Source: Hofstenia miamia
Lineage: Eukaryota; Xenacoelomorpha; Acoela
Length of the DNA: 64,000 bases
Assembly (NCBI GenBank): GCA_004352715.1
Contig: SCFE01000035.1
Span: forward strand, 1,051,573-1,115,572
Direction: 5' to 3'
Shown here: in pieces, positions 44,548-55,562 of the stretch
How the letters are laid out: each line of letters starts with the position of its first letter
Position numbering within the stretch: the first letter of the stretch is position 1
Translations under genes and position numbers: made by a program
The notes under the pieces: model-generated
Told to the model about the DNA's origin: nothing
The model's database searches: none
Seen by the model: the letters and a program-made list of their open reading frames with translations, nothing else

Positions 44548-46085
44548 ATGGTGAACAAATGTACTGTTTTCAAATGTCGATCGAACTATAGAAATGAACC
44601 AATACGCTCGTGTATTTGTCTTCACAAATAATGAATTTGGCCTAAATACTTGGATAAATGCCTTACCGAAAAAGATATTGCCTTACCACCAAAAAATATT
44701 GGTGAAAAGCATTGACCATTAAATAAGTTGAAAAGATATGATGGAAGATACTCTGCCCCAATATATCCACTTTCAATTTTCTATGTTCTTGCCTTCGACA
44801 ATCAAATTAGAAAGAACGAAACAGTGCTAAGGTTATTTCAGTTAAATTAGCAATACAAAGAAATATTTGGTTGATGAAATACAAAGTTTTTGTTATTATG
44901 ATTGCATGGCAAATTGAGATGCCCTTTAAAGACATTTTTCCGATTTGGATGAGCGATAATATGAAAAAATGTAAACATATCAGGTATAGATTGTTTATAT
45001 ATTTATAAAATTGATGAACGCAAAATTTTATTACGGATGTGCATAAAAAATATTGAAGACCAGATATTACTTTGCGAATGAAACATTGTCGATCTTTAGA
45101 AATATACAGCTTTTATCAGTAGGCAAAAATTCTAAACTTCGATCTTAATTTTCAATGTTTAAGGATTAATATGGTGAAAATGGACCGTTTATTATGATAA
45201 ACCTAGCAAACAATCAGAAAGTTTTTATGCTGTATGACACAATTCATTTAATTAAAACTGTATTCTGCTAAGAATGGCAAGATTCTATTTTTCTATAATG
45301 GACAGAACTTTTGTTCCGATTGGTATGTTCTTTACGGTTGTACAAAATGGAAGCAGATTTGGTCTTAAAATCTTCAAAATTAATACATACGTCTGTTTCC
45401 CCTAGTTTAATTTAATTTCAGATTGTTTCTTATGCCTTGCAGGTGTTCAATGATCATACTTTAACTTCATTAAAGTGTCCCCAGTAAACAATTTATGTGG
45501 GCAAATGGTCGGGCCCACGGTTGCAAAGTACTTCACGTGGGCCCTAACGTTTCCTCACATAAATCGTTAATGGGTCACTTTCCAAATGAAGTGGGAAAAA
45601 TTATATTTATAGAAATTTTCATAGATTGGTGGAAAATAGTTAACGTAAAATCTAGGTCCATGGGCTTCAGAAAAAAAAGTGATCAATGCAAATTTCCCAT
45701 TCTCAACACATTCAAAACAAACTTAATCTTTCTTTCTGAATTATTACCAATATTCTCTAATCTAACTGGATTGGCTAAATATCGCAAGCATTCCTTAACA
45801 CATCAAACCGCTCTATAGTGGAGTACACAATGTTTAATCCATCTATCAAACAATTAACTGAACGCCCAATAATGGGATTTTTTCTGTCCTGGACACTTTC
45901 AAAGCGATGTTATTGAATCAAAATTTGCTCATTATAGACGCATGGCTGGATCCAATTTAAATATTTTTTACTCTGATATTATCATTAGCCATAAAATTGA
46001 TTCCATTTGCAATCTCTTAAACAGTCTTGAAATCTCTGAAATATTTGCATTAAAATTATTTACAAAGGTACATTTTGTCGCTTTC
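44548..46085 (+). pseudogene. P-element-like (THAP) transposase remnant
   Basis: Begins at an ATG with M-V-N-K-C-T-V-F-K-C-R-S-N-Y, the hallmark start of a THAP zinc finger (C-x4-C). The second half of the finger reads IGEKH, with Gly for the expected Cys, followed by a stop in place of the usual W-P, and closes with KRYDGRYSAPIYPLSIF. Near 45220 LYDTIHLIKTV matches the D-T-x-H-L-I-K block of P-like transposases; near 45600 come FIEIFIDWWKIVNVKSRSMG (open piece 45495-45818) and SLTHQTAL; near 45905 SDVIESKFAHYRRMAGSNLN matches the C-terminal part. Stops and frameshifts are frequent, and a hairpin is inserted at 45481-45573. Family call from motif order; not functional. Confidence 0.7.
45481..45573. 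repeat. Foldback hairpin inside the P-like transposase
   Basis: Left arm 45487-45519 and right arm 45536-45568 are inverted copies (about 27 of 33 bases), with perfect GGGCCCACG/CGTGGGCCC next to a 16-base loop; weaker pairing extends to 45481 and 45573. It is far more GC-rich than its surroundings and interrupts the transposase between VFNDHTLTSLKCP and PNEVGK. It behaves like a tiny foldback insertion. Confidence 0.75.
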
Positions 46086-46635
46086 AGTAGATAAAAATGA
46101 TATGTTTTTCAATCATAACATATTGTATAATCGCTATACAAAGGATTTTAAAGAAATGGTCATTTGCTATTACATAGCTGGATTTTTGGCTTTTGAACAT
46201 TGATCAGGAAATTTCATCGATCCAAAATCAACGTTGTTTGATTTTATTGTGCTGTCATATTCTTTCTATTTGAAATGTAAGAGAAATCTTGTTATGTTTC
46301 TAAATGTTTTAAAGTTCTTAGTGCTTATTTGGAAATTGACATGCCTGAGAAAGTTTTGAACACACTCTGCAATAATTCTTCAAATGGATTTGCTGCTAAA
46401 TATGGTTTAAAAGAAATTAGCCAAGTTTTGTTAATTTAAATTTTGTAGTAAATTTGTATATTTTATGTTTTACATATTTGATTTGAAGCACATTTTTATT
46501 ACAAAGTATAAAAAAATAACTACTTAATAAATTTTATTGTTCATTTTTACACTGCACTTTCTAAATGTCGTATTTGTAGTCTATTTAGTCTATCATATTC
46601 GAAAAAATACTACTTACTGTCTTGAATTCAAATTT

Positions 46636-46711
46636 AATTATTGTAATTTGGGCGTTCAACGATCTCGTACCTTTTTTGAATTGTCACCTCCTGATTAATT
46701 AGATGATCTTG

Positions 46712-46712
<1 letters not shown>
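46636..46712 (-). repeat. Right terminal inverted repeat of the P-like element
   Basis: Near-complement of 44414-44493 (GGGCGTTCAACGATCTCGTA against GGGCCTTCAACGATTTCCTA on the opposite arm). (TA)n follows directly. Confidence 0.7.
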
Positions 46713-46751
<39 letters not shown>

Positions 46752-46998
46752 ACATACATATATATATTATATTATATATATATATGTGTAGTTTCATTTT
46801 ATTGTAAAATTTGTTCCTTTTTAGTTTTTTAAGAAAATATTAAAGATATTAAATAATACAGTTACTGGAGAATTAAACTAGTATATGTAGTAATAAGGAA
46901 TTGTTATTTGCTTTGCATCATTAGGTTANTAATTGCGATGGGCCTTCAACGATTTCCTACCTTTTTGAATTGTCATGTCCTGATTATTTAGATGTCCT

Positions 46999-47035
<37 letters not shown>

Positions 47036-47205
47036 CATATATATATTATATTATATATATATATGTGTAGTTTCATTTTATTGTAAAATTTGTTCCTTTT
47101 TAGTTTTTTAAGAAAATATTAAAGATATTAAATAATACAGTTACTGGAGAATTAAACTAGTATATGTAGTAATAAGGAATTGTTATTTGCTTTGCATCAT
47201 TAGGT
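46650..47205. repeat. Direct duplication across a single N (46929), probable misassembly
   Basis: Bases from the (AT)n run to TTAGGTTA (about 46755-46927) recur identically at about 47030-47205. The first 75 bases after the N equal the reverse complement of the left inverted repeat at 44414, not the right one. This chimera is what an assembler makes when it crosses between inverted repeats in an AT microsatellite. Confidence 0.75.
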
Positions 47206-48749
47206 TATTTGATAAATATTCATTTCTTCCGGAAGACTCCACATGTTTTTAAGATTTAATGTTAATGTAAATAAAATTAAGGAATTATTTTGAAGAACAA
47301 ATTTCCTTTTCGCTGTTGTGTTATTCCCAAATGAATGCACACTTTCCTAGAAGATAAGGAAGAAAATAAAAGTTTTTCCTCTTTCTCACAAACGAATTTC
47401 TGCAGACAGCGTGACGCCTGCTGGAAATTCGACGTTATTTCAATGGTTTCTTTAATTCACATAAGAAACAACTCATGTGGGTGGTGCATAATTCAAGTGA
47501 ATAAATCCACACAGAGTGTATCTTCTCAGGACGAACAGAATGACAGAAAGCTTCACTCAATTGTCAATAAAATAGATTTACCTCATCATATTCCCTTATT
47601 ATTGACATTCAATGCTGATTTCAGTTTCATATCCCTTACACTTCCTTTACTCTAGCATTTCATCCAATAATTGCTTTCACAATTCATTTATTGATATATA
47701 AAATGTAAATATAATAATTTTTAGAAAAAAACTAATTATGAAAAATTTTTTTTAACTCAATTCCAATTCAAGAATAAAAACGTGTAATGGCAATGAATGC
47801 ACCGAGCGTATATACGTAGCTAGGATTTTTCTATGTTGAGAGGGTTGTAAATAGACAGAGAGAACTGCGTGTTTTCTTATTGTTAAAGTCAGACGTTTCC
47901 CATCTTTTTTGCATTAACTTTTGTTAATGCCTAGTAATTATAATGATTTTTTTGTTGGAATTGGGTGTTGGGCAATGAAAATCAATAGTTTGACACAAAG
48001 TTATAATTGTGATTAGTTGCGTTGGCGGTGAAAGTTTCCTTAAGTCTTAATAATACATTTTTGCAGTTTCTTCAAGTAATTTTTAACATGAATTTCATAA
48101 TCGAATTAATGGCATATCTTAGTTGATAAAGACTATATTAAAACAATTGGGATGGATGCAATCTTTTAGTTTAATATGCAAAGAATTTCATAGTAAGGAG
48201 ATAATATTTTATATATTTTAAGCAAAATTTAGTTTCGAACAAAATTAATAATTTTTTGAAGAAAACATACGATATTCTGAGTCTTTTTGCAAAAATAACA
48301 ATGTTTCCTATGATAGCTGAAATCATTTAAAGAAAATTTAATATATATTATCAGAAATTTCTGATATTCAAATATCCCTTGAATTATAAAGCTTGCATTT
48401 TGCAGCACATTCATGCCCGCACATGCAAGAAACATTGCAGCAACCACAATTTAATATTTCAATGACTTAAACGCAATTATTTCAAGCTAATTGATTAAGA
48501 TTTACAGTCTCCCACAAACTTGAACAGTTCAAATATACTCATTACAAAATGAATAAATAATTTTTCTCAAGAAAGTAGTGCAATTTCATATTTAAATAAA
48601 TTCAAAATATCAGACTATAATGTGTGTAACGAATGCTACTCTATTTTATATTTAGATAAAACTGACAAGGAATTAATCTTAGAAAAACCAATTTCAGCAA
48701 TACTTTGCTTTTATACATGTAAGGTTAACAATCTAAACGAATAATATTG
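47206..48749. other. Unannotated AT-rich DNA
   Basis: No supported gene. A 106-codon open frame at 47335-47655 has no recognisable motif and its base use matches its surroundings, so I do not call it. Confidence 0.5.
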
Positions 48750-48751
48750 TA

Positions 48752-49349
48752 TAGGGCATCCCAAAAAAACGGCGTTTTTATGTTTTTCAATGCTTACTAT
48801 CGGTAATGGCGTCTATCTTTTCAAAATCAATTGCCATTTTGCAGTGGAGCACACGCGCAAATCAATTAAACTTCATTTCTATCCACAATAGGCGTACACT
48901 CGCATCAGTCGCAATTGAAAAGCCATTGCAGAAAGAGCTGTATTTCCTGATAATGACACTTCAGAGAAATGACCTGAAGGCGAGTGATATTCATCGCATA
49001 ATCGTCAAGGCTCATGGAGACATAATCAGTTTGCGTCATGTACAGAATATTGTGAAAGAAGACAGGACTGGAGAGAGAAGAACAATGACTCATGCTGAAG
49101 GAAGTGGAAGACCGGCATCTTTGTGCACTGTTGAAAACGTCAACATTACCGCTGCAATCGTCGAAGAAGACTTGTCCTCAATCATCGAGGGTGAAGGCAA
49201 CTATCTGTAGTGAAATATGCTTCAACCCATAATTGCATGCATTGTACTTGTATTCTATTAATCATTTTCTGAAAATTTCTACTGAATACAGAGATTTTTA
49301 CTAATATAGAGATTAAAAAAAAAAAGCGCTTTTTTTTTGGGATGCCCTA
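48752..49349 (+). mobile_element. Deleted mariner-like transposon, 598 bp, TA duplication
   Basis: Perfect-looking ends TAGGGCATCCCAAAAAAA on the left and the complement on the right (TTTTTTTGGGATGCCCTA), flanked by TA at 48750-48751 and 49350-49351, the Tc1/mariner target. The pairing runs to about 24 bp, into GGCG/CGCT. The interior keeps part of a transposase N-terminus but is about half the usual 1.3-kb length, so the element would need transposase in trans. Confidence 0.85.
48806..49210 (+). pseudogene. Mariner-like transposase, N-terminal fragment
   Basis: Open frame of 134 codons inside the element. Residues 33-100 contain a helix-turn-helix-like segment (DIISLRHVQNIVKEDRTG) followed by GSGRPASLCTVENVNITAAI and VEEDLSS, resembling the G-R-P linker and second helix-turn-helix of mariner transposases. 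The catalytic D,D,D/E domain is absent: after EGEGNYL comes a stop. It could still bind the inverted repeats if expressed. Confidence 0.6.
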
Positions 49350-51241
49350 TATTAACCGATTAGGGAAGAAAAAAATTAAAAATACTGATTATGTGGTACA
49401 ATATATGCATAGCCCAAATGTATTTTCGAGGCAGAATATGGTAATAATTACTTAATGCTTCAATATTGTACCTAGGTTTTCCAATTCCTGAAATATCTTT
49501 ATTAAGAATGCAGGTATCTCCTACAATGTAAAACACCCCCGCTTTTTACATTAACACCATTTCTACTAACATTACTTTGAAGTAACAAACCGCTTCTTCA
49601 ACAATTTTTAACAATTCTATTCAAGCCTGTTGAGACATATTGACATTTCTTATATTGACACGTAATGCTAAGAATTTGTTCCATAAACTATTCATGGCCC
49701 TGAAGTACAAGTATTAAATTTATTTCTGTAAGAAATTTTTATCAAAATGAATGTTCAAATAAAGCCGTTCTAATGAAAATGGCAACAGCTACCTTAAAAT
49801 ATTTTGTTTTCTGATTTTGGTTCCAGCAGGTGCGTCATGCAAAAGCGAGCACCTAGACGTGTTTGCGCCAGGTTTGAAGTTAACGACGGAAAAAAGAAAG
49901 AGGTCTTCTTAGATTTAAAATATCTTTATTAGTTCGTGTGGAAAACCATGACAGATTTTGAAAATTCCTGGTAGAATTAGGAATAACATTGATATAGTAA
50001 TCAATATACCTTACTTAAGCTAAAATTTATTGCTAAAATCTTAAAGAAACGTGCTCTAGGTGTACATAACATTGAAATTTAATGAACTTTAAAACACTAG
50101 AAGATATTTATTTTTCATATGTTATAAAGATTTCAATTTGCATTAATCCATCACTTGAATGATGTTTTGCTTCGATTTCTTCAGTTGAATTTCCCTGTTA
50201 TATTTATGATTCATTTTATTTAAATAAGAAAGTTTAAAATAAATGAATGAATTTCTTGTTTTTCTGCACTTATTGCTTGTCAAAAGAAGTGATTGGATTT
50301 AATTAAAACCTGTCATTTGGTATGAATTATGTTGTCCCACCCAGAACTCTTGTAATCAAATAACTGTGCAGAATTTAAATTTAATTAACACTGAATTTTA
50401 ATTCAGATTGAAGAACATTCTTCTGCCATATTCGTTCATTATTTAACAGTCGTAGTTTGTCTTATATATATATATATATATAGCTAATGATCCACATTAA
50501 ATAATGAAATTTTCCACATTTACTACAAAGTGTATAAGTCAGATTCTTGTAGAAATGTATTGTAAATTTGCTGAATAAAAAAATCACTTTTTATTTTCAC
50601 TGGAAAGTAATGTGTGTAAATCACAACAATATAATGTTTAAGCATTGCAGATACACAAAACAAATTCAAAACTGTGGAAACAGAAAATGATAAATATATT
50701 TGAAAAATTAATGCATTTTAAAATGTCTTACTACATGAACAATGCAAAAATATAGTATCTAGTAATGTATCAAAAAATGGTTTGTTGGTGTCCAGGCAAA
50801 TTGTATTTGAAGTACAAGCTTATGTTATTGAATTATATGCCTTACAAAGTCATTGAATACCAGCCAAAACTATCATTGTTTTTCAATAAACTTGAAATAA
50901 ATTTCATTGGGATCCAAAAAGACTGCAAGCATATTTCGAGTGTGAAGCAACGTATTGCAAAAACGATATGTGTGATCGAGTTGTCCACTAGATGTGCCAA
51001 TGTTTTTAACGCAATTATTTGTTTGATATTTTTATTGCGCAATCTCCATTTGGACGAGTTTCTTAGGAAAGCTCATATGCTAAAATTTTGACAAGTTTAT
51101 CTTGACAACCATGGTAATTGATTTGCCGGAACTTTACTAGAAATATTGTCTCTGTAATGACTAACCTATGTAGCTATATCGGCTGTAGCTACCTTTAGAT
51201 TAATAGTTTTTCTTCATCAATGTGTATTCACTTGTAGCCCT
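49350..51241. other. Unannotated AT-rich DNA
   Basis: No supported gene. A 108-codon open frame at 50765-51091 shows no motif, signal peptide or match that I recognise. A (TA)n run is at 50463-50482. Confidence 0.5.
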
Positions 51242-51479
51242 AAAATTTTTCAGATGTAATGCTGGATTTGATTAGGATTTATTTCATAGTGCTAACATTA
51301 AATAGAAGTTTATGTTTTGGATCCAATATTGTCATTGATTTTTCATTGATAATATTTTAAAAATTTTCAGATGTAATGCTGAATTTGGTTAGAATTTATT
51401 TCATAGTGCTAACATTAAAAAGAGAAGAAGTCTATATTTTGGATCCAATATTGTCATTGATTTTTCATTGTTAATATTA
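51242..51479. repeat. Two-copy tandem repeat, about 118 bp unit
   Basis: Copy 1 at about 51242-51358 and copy 2 at about 51359-51479, sharing TTTTCAGATGTAATGCTG, TTTCATAGTGCTAACATTAA and GGATCCAATATTGTCATTG. The copies differ at several places, so the duplication is not recent. Confidence 0.85.
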
Positions 51480-53270
51480 TAATTAATTGTGTGAAATTTA
51501 TGCATTAAACTTTCCTGACAATGCAAGGAGTCAGAAAAATACATTGATGTTTTGGTTTTTGCTCAGGATATTGCAATTCCTTAATAATGAAATTATATAT
51601 CTGTTTAAATGTTCATTTTTCAATATCAACCATTATAATAAAATTTATATTAGTTAAAATTAGAAATATATTGAAAAAAATCAAAACAACCTATAATGTA
51701 CAAATAATTTACTGAAAGCTTATTGAATCTTCTACTATTTCTTAAAATCTAAAAAAAATATTTTTCAATGCAGCAAACTTATATAATTTGAGCTTACGCA
51801 ATTAAAAAACTATAATTGGAATCTGATATAAAAGATTATTGGCAGAGAGTCACATTATCATTGTGGAATAGTTAAAATCTACATGGTGGTGATATTTAAT
51901 GTATTTCGATCAGTGATTGCCATATAAATTAGTGTGCATATTTATATTATTATTATCTATTATTAATTTGTTTATATTAATCATATATATTATTTTCAGG
52001 TTTGAAATTTATTTACATGATTTTCGATATTATTTCAAATATATTTTCCGTATATTATGACTTGAAAAAAAATGTTTATTTTCCAAACATGAAGGCGCAG
52101 ATACCAGCCAAACCAAACAGCATCAATTCCGTAATACTGTAATATATATTTTGTCTCATATACATATATATTGAAAATTGGAAAACATCAAGAGCAAAAT
52201 TGCATAGTGTATGCATTTCTTGAAACAATTCACTAATGGTGGTCGTTGATTAAATTCAATTTACTTAATAAATGACTCCCAATTGATTGAATTTTCAATA
52301 GTAAATTAGATTTACCAGTAAACCTTTATGATTCAAACCAAATTTTGTCTAGTTGATATATATATATATATATATATATGCTTTGAATTGTTTGATTTTC
52401 TCATTATTTGAAATCAAGAAATTTTACAGAGATTTGAGAATCAAAGTTGCATATTTTTCAATCAAGGAAAATTAGCAAAGAAGTCACAAACGTATATCTC
52501 TCAATTTAAGCATGCTTTTGAGAAATTTTGATTGAAAGCCAATTACATGAGGCGTGTTTGGAAACATTGTCAATATTTTATTTTAAGAGGTCAATAATAT
52601 CACGTAGATAAATGATAATTATATTTTTATATTTCATTATATATTTAGAAGTAGCTACTTCAAAATTTCATGCTGACAAATTCGATCAAAAAGGCACCTG
52701 TAAGACACAAAATTGAAATTGATTTTATTTTGGAGAAAGAGTATACGTGTACATAATTTTATAGAATTGTTATATCAAGCATTTTACACAAATGTATATT
52801 TTATTATTATTATTATATAATATTCAATCAAAATTTGAATAGATTTGCAAATTCTTTAATTTTGTTTTAGTAATTACAGTCTAATCCTAGGACTGCGTAA
52901 ATGAGGAAATCCACTACTGCGTAAGAATCTGTGACTGCGGAAAAAACACTAAAATAGACCCAATTGAATTCCAGTACTGGGTGTAATGGCTGAAGATTAT
53001 ATTCTTCACAATTACAAGTATTTAGACATTTCGAAAACTACATTATTCTTACAGCCGCTATAAATTGCAAATTTTTAATGCAGCTGTATATTCTGAGTGT
53101 ATCTTAGTGAATTTAGTTTATAAAGTAGTACATACCAGCGTTGGAAGAAGCTGTATATTTTCAGCCAGTTAGATACTTCTTAAACAGGTCGACTTCAGCC
53201 GGTTTAAGCAGGCTTAGAAATGCGAATTTATTCGGTAGATGAGGGTTCAATATGTTCCTTACAGACGTAT
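51480..53270. other. Unannotated AT-rich DNA with (TA)n
   Basis: No gene seen. A (TA)n microsatellite lies at 52355-52379. Confidence 0.5.
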
Positions 53271-53274
53271 CAAN

Positions 53275-53612
53275 GCTCGGCTCGTTTAAATTTTGTGTAA
53301 GTTCGGCTCGGCTCGCCACATAAAATCTTTGAATGAGGCTCGTTTTAGCTCGATATTTTTTTAAAAATATTGTCTTCAAAGAATTTTTTACATAGCTCTT
53401 CCTATTATTTAATAAACATTTCTTAAATAAGATTATAGGAAAGGCATACTGACTGCAAAAAATAAGAAAAATCTCCATAATCAAATTAACAAGCAGAACT
53501 ATAAACTTGCTTTTCCTAAAATAGACTCGTTTTGGGCTCGTTGTATATCAAATACTGTGCTCAAGCTCAGCTCGGCTCGGCTCGTTAGAAGCTCAGCTCG
53601 TTGTCAAGTCTG
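53275..53612. repeat. GCTCG-rich repeat clusters flanking AT-rich DNA
   Basis: Two clusters of the pentamer GCTCG, mostly as GCTCGGCTCG, at 53275-53365 and 53525-53612, in the same orientation and about 160 bp apart. The first starts right after a single N at 53274. The pattern stands out from DNA that is otherwise poor in CG. No coding or transposon function recognised. Confidence 0.7.
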
Positions 53613-55144
53613 GTTCCTTTTTACTACGTTATTTATTTTCGTTTTATTTGATTTCTATCTTAAAAATATCAATTTCAAAAAATTTTCCATTCTATGCCTT
53701 AAGATAACTCACATAGTGATTATTAACAACATTCGGTTAAATCATCAGTAAATTATAAAGACTAAAAGTTTTATTTTTTTTGGATTCTTCTCGTTGTCAG
53801 CTTTCATTATTCCTTGATGCTAAGTTGAGTTGATTCGGGCTGGAACTATTGAAATGAATGTGACATATCCTAGACTCAAAATTAAACTTAATGAAAGAAA
53901 TAACGAAATTAGGATAATAAAACTTTCTGTTTCCCTTGATAAATTAGACTTCAATTAATATAAATTAGTCATAAATTGATTTAAGCACAATTATTAACAA
54001 AGTGGACTTTTAGGCCCAAAAACGCTTAGATCAAATGTATTATTCCAACAATATGTCTTCAAAATAATTTATGCTTTTATTTATCCAATAAGTTGAATAT
54101 TTCAATTCGTTTATGCTAAACTTTTTTTAAATAATAGGATGCAATTCAATAAATTTAATATCTAAAGACACATTAATCAAAATCTTAATCAAGAAAGCGA
54201 AAGTGAAGTTGCATTTTAAGTCTGGACGGGACGGGGTGATTTAAAAACCTGTTGTTGTGTAGAACTTTTATTTTGTTTTGTACATTACACAACATGTTGT
54301 GTGGGGAATTGATATTCATCGTCAAAAAAATTTTGCATTTGATTAAAAAAATTTGCTCATTATATTATGTTTTTTTAATTAAAATATGAGTTGTTGATAT
54401 CGTCAACCTACATATAGTTTTTCAAAATATATTTTGTCAAATTTTAAATTATTTATAAATATTGGGAAAATTTTAGGGTCTTCACTCCTATAAGTAGACT
54501 CTTTCGCTAAGTCTGAATTATAAATGTGCAAGCTAAGCATAGTCAAATAAATGTGGAAAATATGCGTTTGGAATGTATGTTAAAATTGCACTTGATTTAC
54601 TGTTTTTAAATAAATATACCGATAAGTCTACTCTATTGCGACCACTACTGAAAATGAATATAGTTTAACAATTCTGCCGCAAATATTTAGTCAAATCCCA
54701 AACTAAAAAGCAGCATTAAAAATCTCACTCAACCCCACTTTGTCCATCCTCAGCCCAACCGACTTTACTTTAAGGATTTTAAAAACAAGGTAAAAATCAA
54801 ACGCCTGCTATAAATTGACGAGCTAAAATATGGTTAAAATGCGACAAGTAATATTATATGTAAAAAAAATTAATACTTTTTTTGAATAGCTAACTTTAGC
54901 TTACCACTATCATTAAACTTAGTAAACACAAAACATTATGCCTTTTAGAAAGTTATATGAATTTGCTTATTCCGATTAGTGTCAAGCATTTTGCGTAAAA
55001 ATTTAATTACAAAAGGCCACAATTTCTGAAAACTGGCCACTACGAGCAAAAATTTGACCAGGCATAGAATAATATTGACATGACCTATAGCTAAATAATC
55101 TTAGCTCAACAATTATTTGATTGAAGCAAACAAGGAAAACCTTA
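53613..55144. other. Unannotated AT-rich DNA
   Basis: No supported gene, repeat or RNA. Confidence 0.5.
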
Positions 55145-55270
55145 TCTACCTCTAATCCATCGGAATGCACCCACTTGTTATGACCCTTACACAAGGTCTA
55201 GATTTGCACTGAAAACACATGTGCATTGGGGTTACAGGGGAGCAGAATATTTTTGGTCCCAGTTACTTCN

Positions 55271-55338
55271 ATGCACCTGCCACATTTCAACGTTATGTAA
55301 CAAAAGTACTAATGAACGGAAATAATAAATTAGACGAC
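55271..55338 (+). pseudogene. Stray Ty3/gypsy reverse transcriptase snippet
   Basis: Encodes APATFQRYVTKVLMNGNNKL, the palm block that precedes the YxDD box in elements A-C. It is bounded by single Ns on both sides, so its presence here is doubtful. Confidence 0.7.
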
Positions 55339-55339
55339 N

Positions 55340-55562
55340 ATTTTATGCAAAGAAAACCATGCAGATGTTCCTTAATAAAGATCACATACCGATTTCCCTG
55401 TCTTCTAATATCGTTTATTCATACGACTGTGATGAATGTTCAAGTTCATACATTGGCGAGACTAGAAGACATTTACAAACTCGGGCAAAAGAACATATAA
55501 GAGGACATCTACAATCAGAAATATATATTCATGGATGTGCACCTAAGCTGAAAAATTATTAA
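55340..55562 (+). pseudogene. Penelope-like element, C-terminal GIY-YIG endonuclease fragment
   Basis: Penelope-like retroelements join an RT to a GIY-YIG nuclease that nicks target DNA. Here, in the frame 55359-55562, VYSYDCDECSSSYIGETRRH is followed by LQTRAKEHIRGHL: the C-x2-C finger typical of this group, the Y-I-G of the second half of the motif, and the catalytic-region R-x3-R-x2-E-H. The first part (NKDHIPISLSSNIV) is repeated at 56502-56579, where it continues leftward as VKQVSKICPVFYAKKTMQMF, so about 35 further upstream codons exist there. No RT domain is seen, so the copy is 5' truncated. Confidence 0.75.

Larger units (their letters stand above)
44414..46712 (+). mobile_element. 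P-element-like DNA transposon relic with terminal inverted repeats
   Basis: Bounded by imperfect inverted repeats of about 80 bp: TCAAGGACATCTAAATAATC at 44414 and its near-complement ending ...GATGATCTTGA at 46712. Both outer edges are (TA)n. Between them lies a broken THAP-type transposase. P-like elements move by cut and paste using a THAP zinc finger and a GTP-dependent RNase H-fold transposase. The length of about 2.3 kb fits a full P-like element. An 8-bp target duplication cannot be judged in the TA repeats. Confidence 0.7.

Noticed and set aside
45495-45818. 107-codon frame as an independent gene
   Set aside because: Its C-terminal two thirds match P-like transposase blocks and its start lies in the inserted hairpin.
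50765-51091. 108-codon frame as a host gene
   Set aside because: No motif, no signal peptide, no neighbouring exon signals; length is within what AT-rich DNA gives by chance.
53161-53484. 107-codon minus-strand frame
   Set aside because: Contains an N, overlaps the GCTCG cluster and has no recognisable domain.
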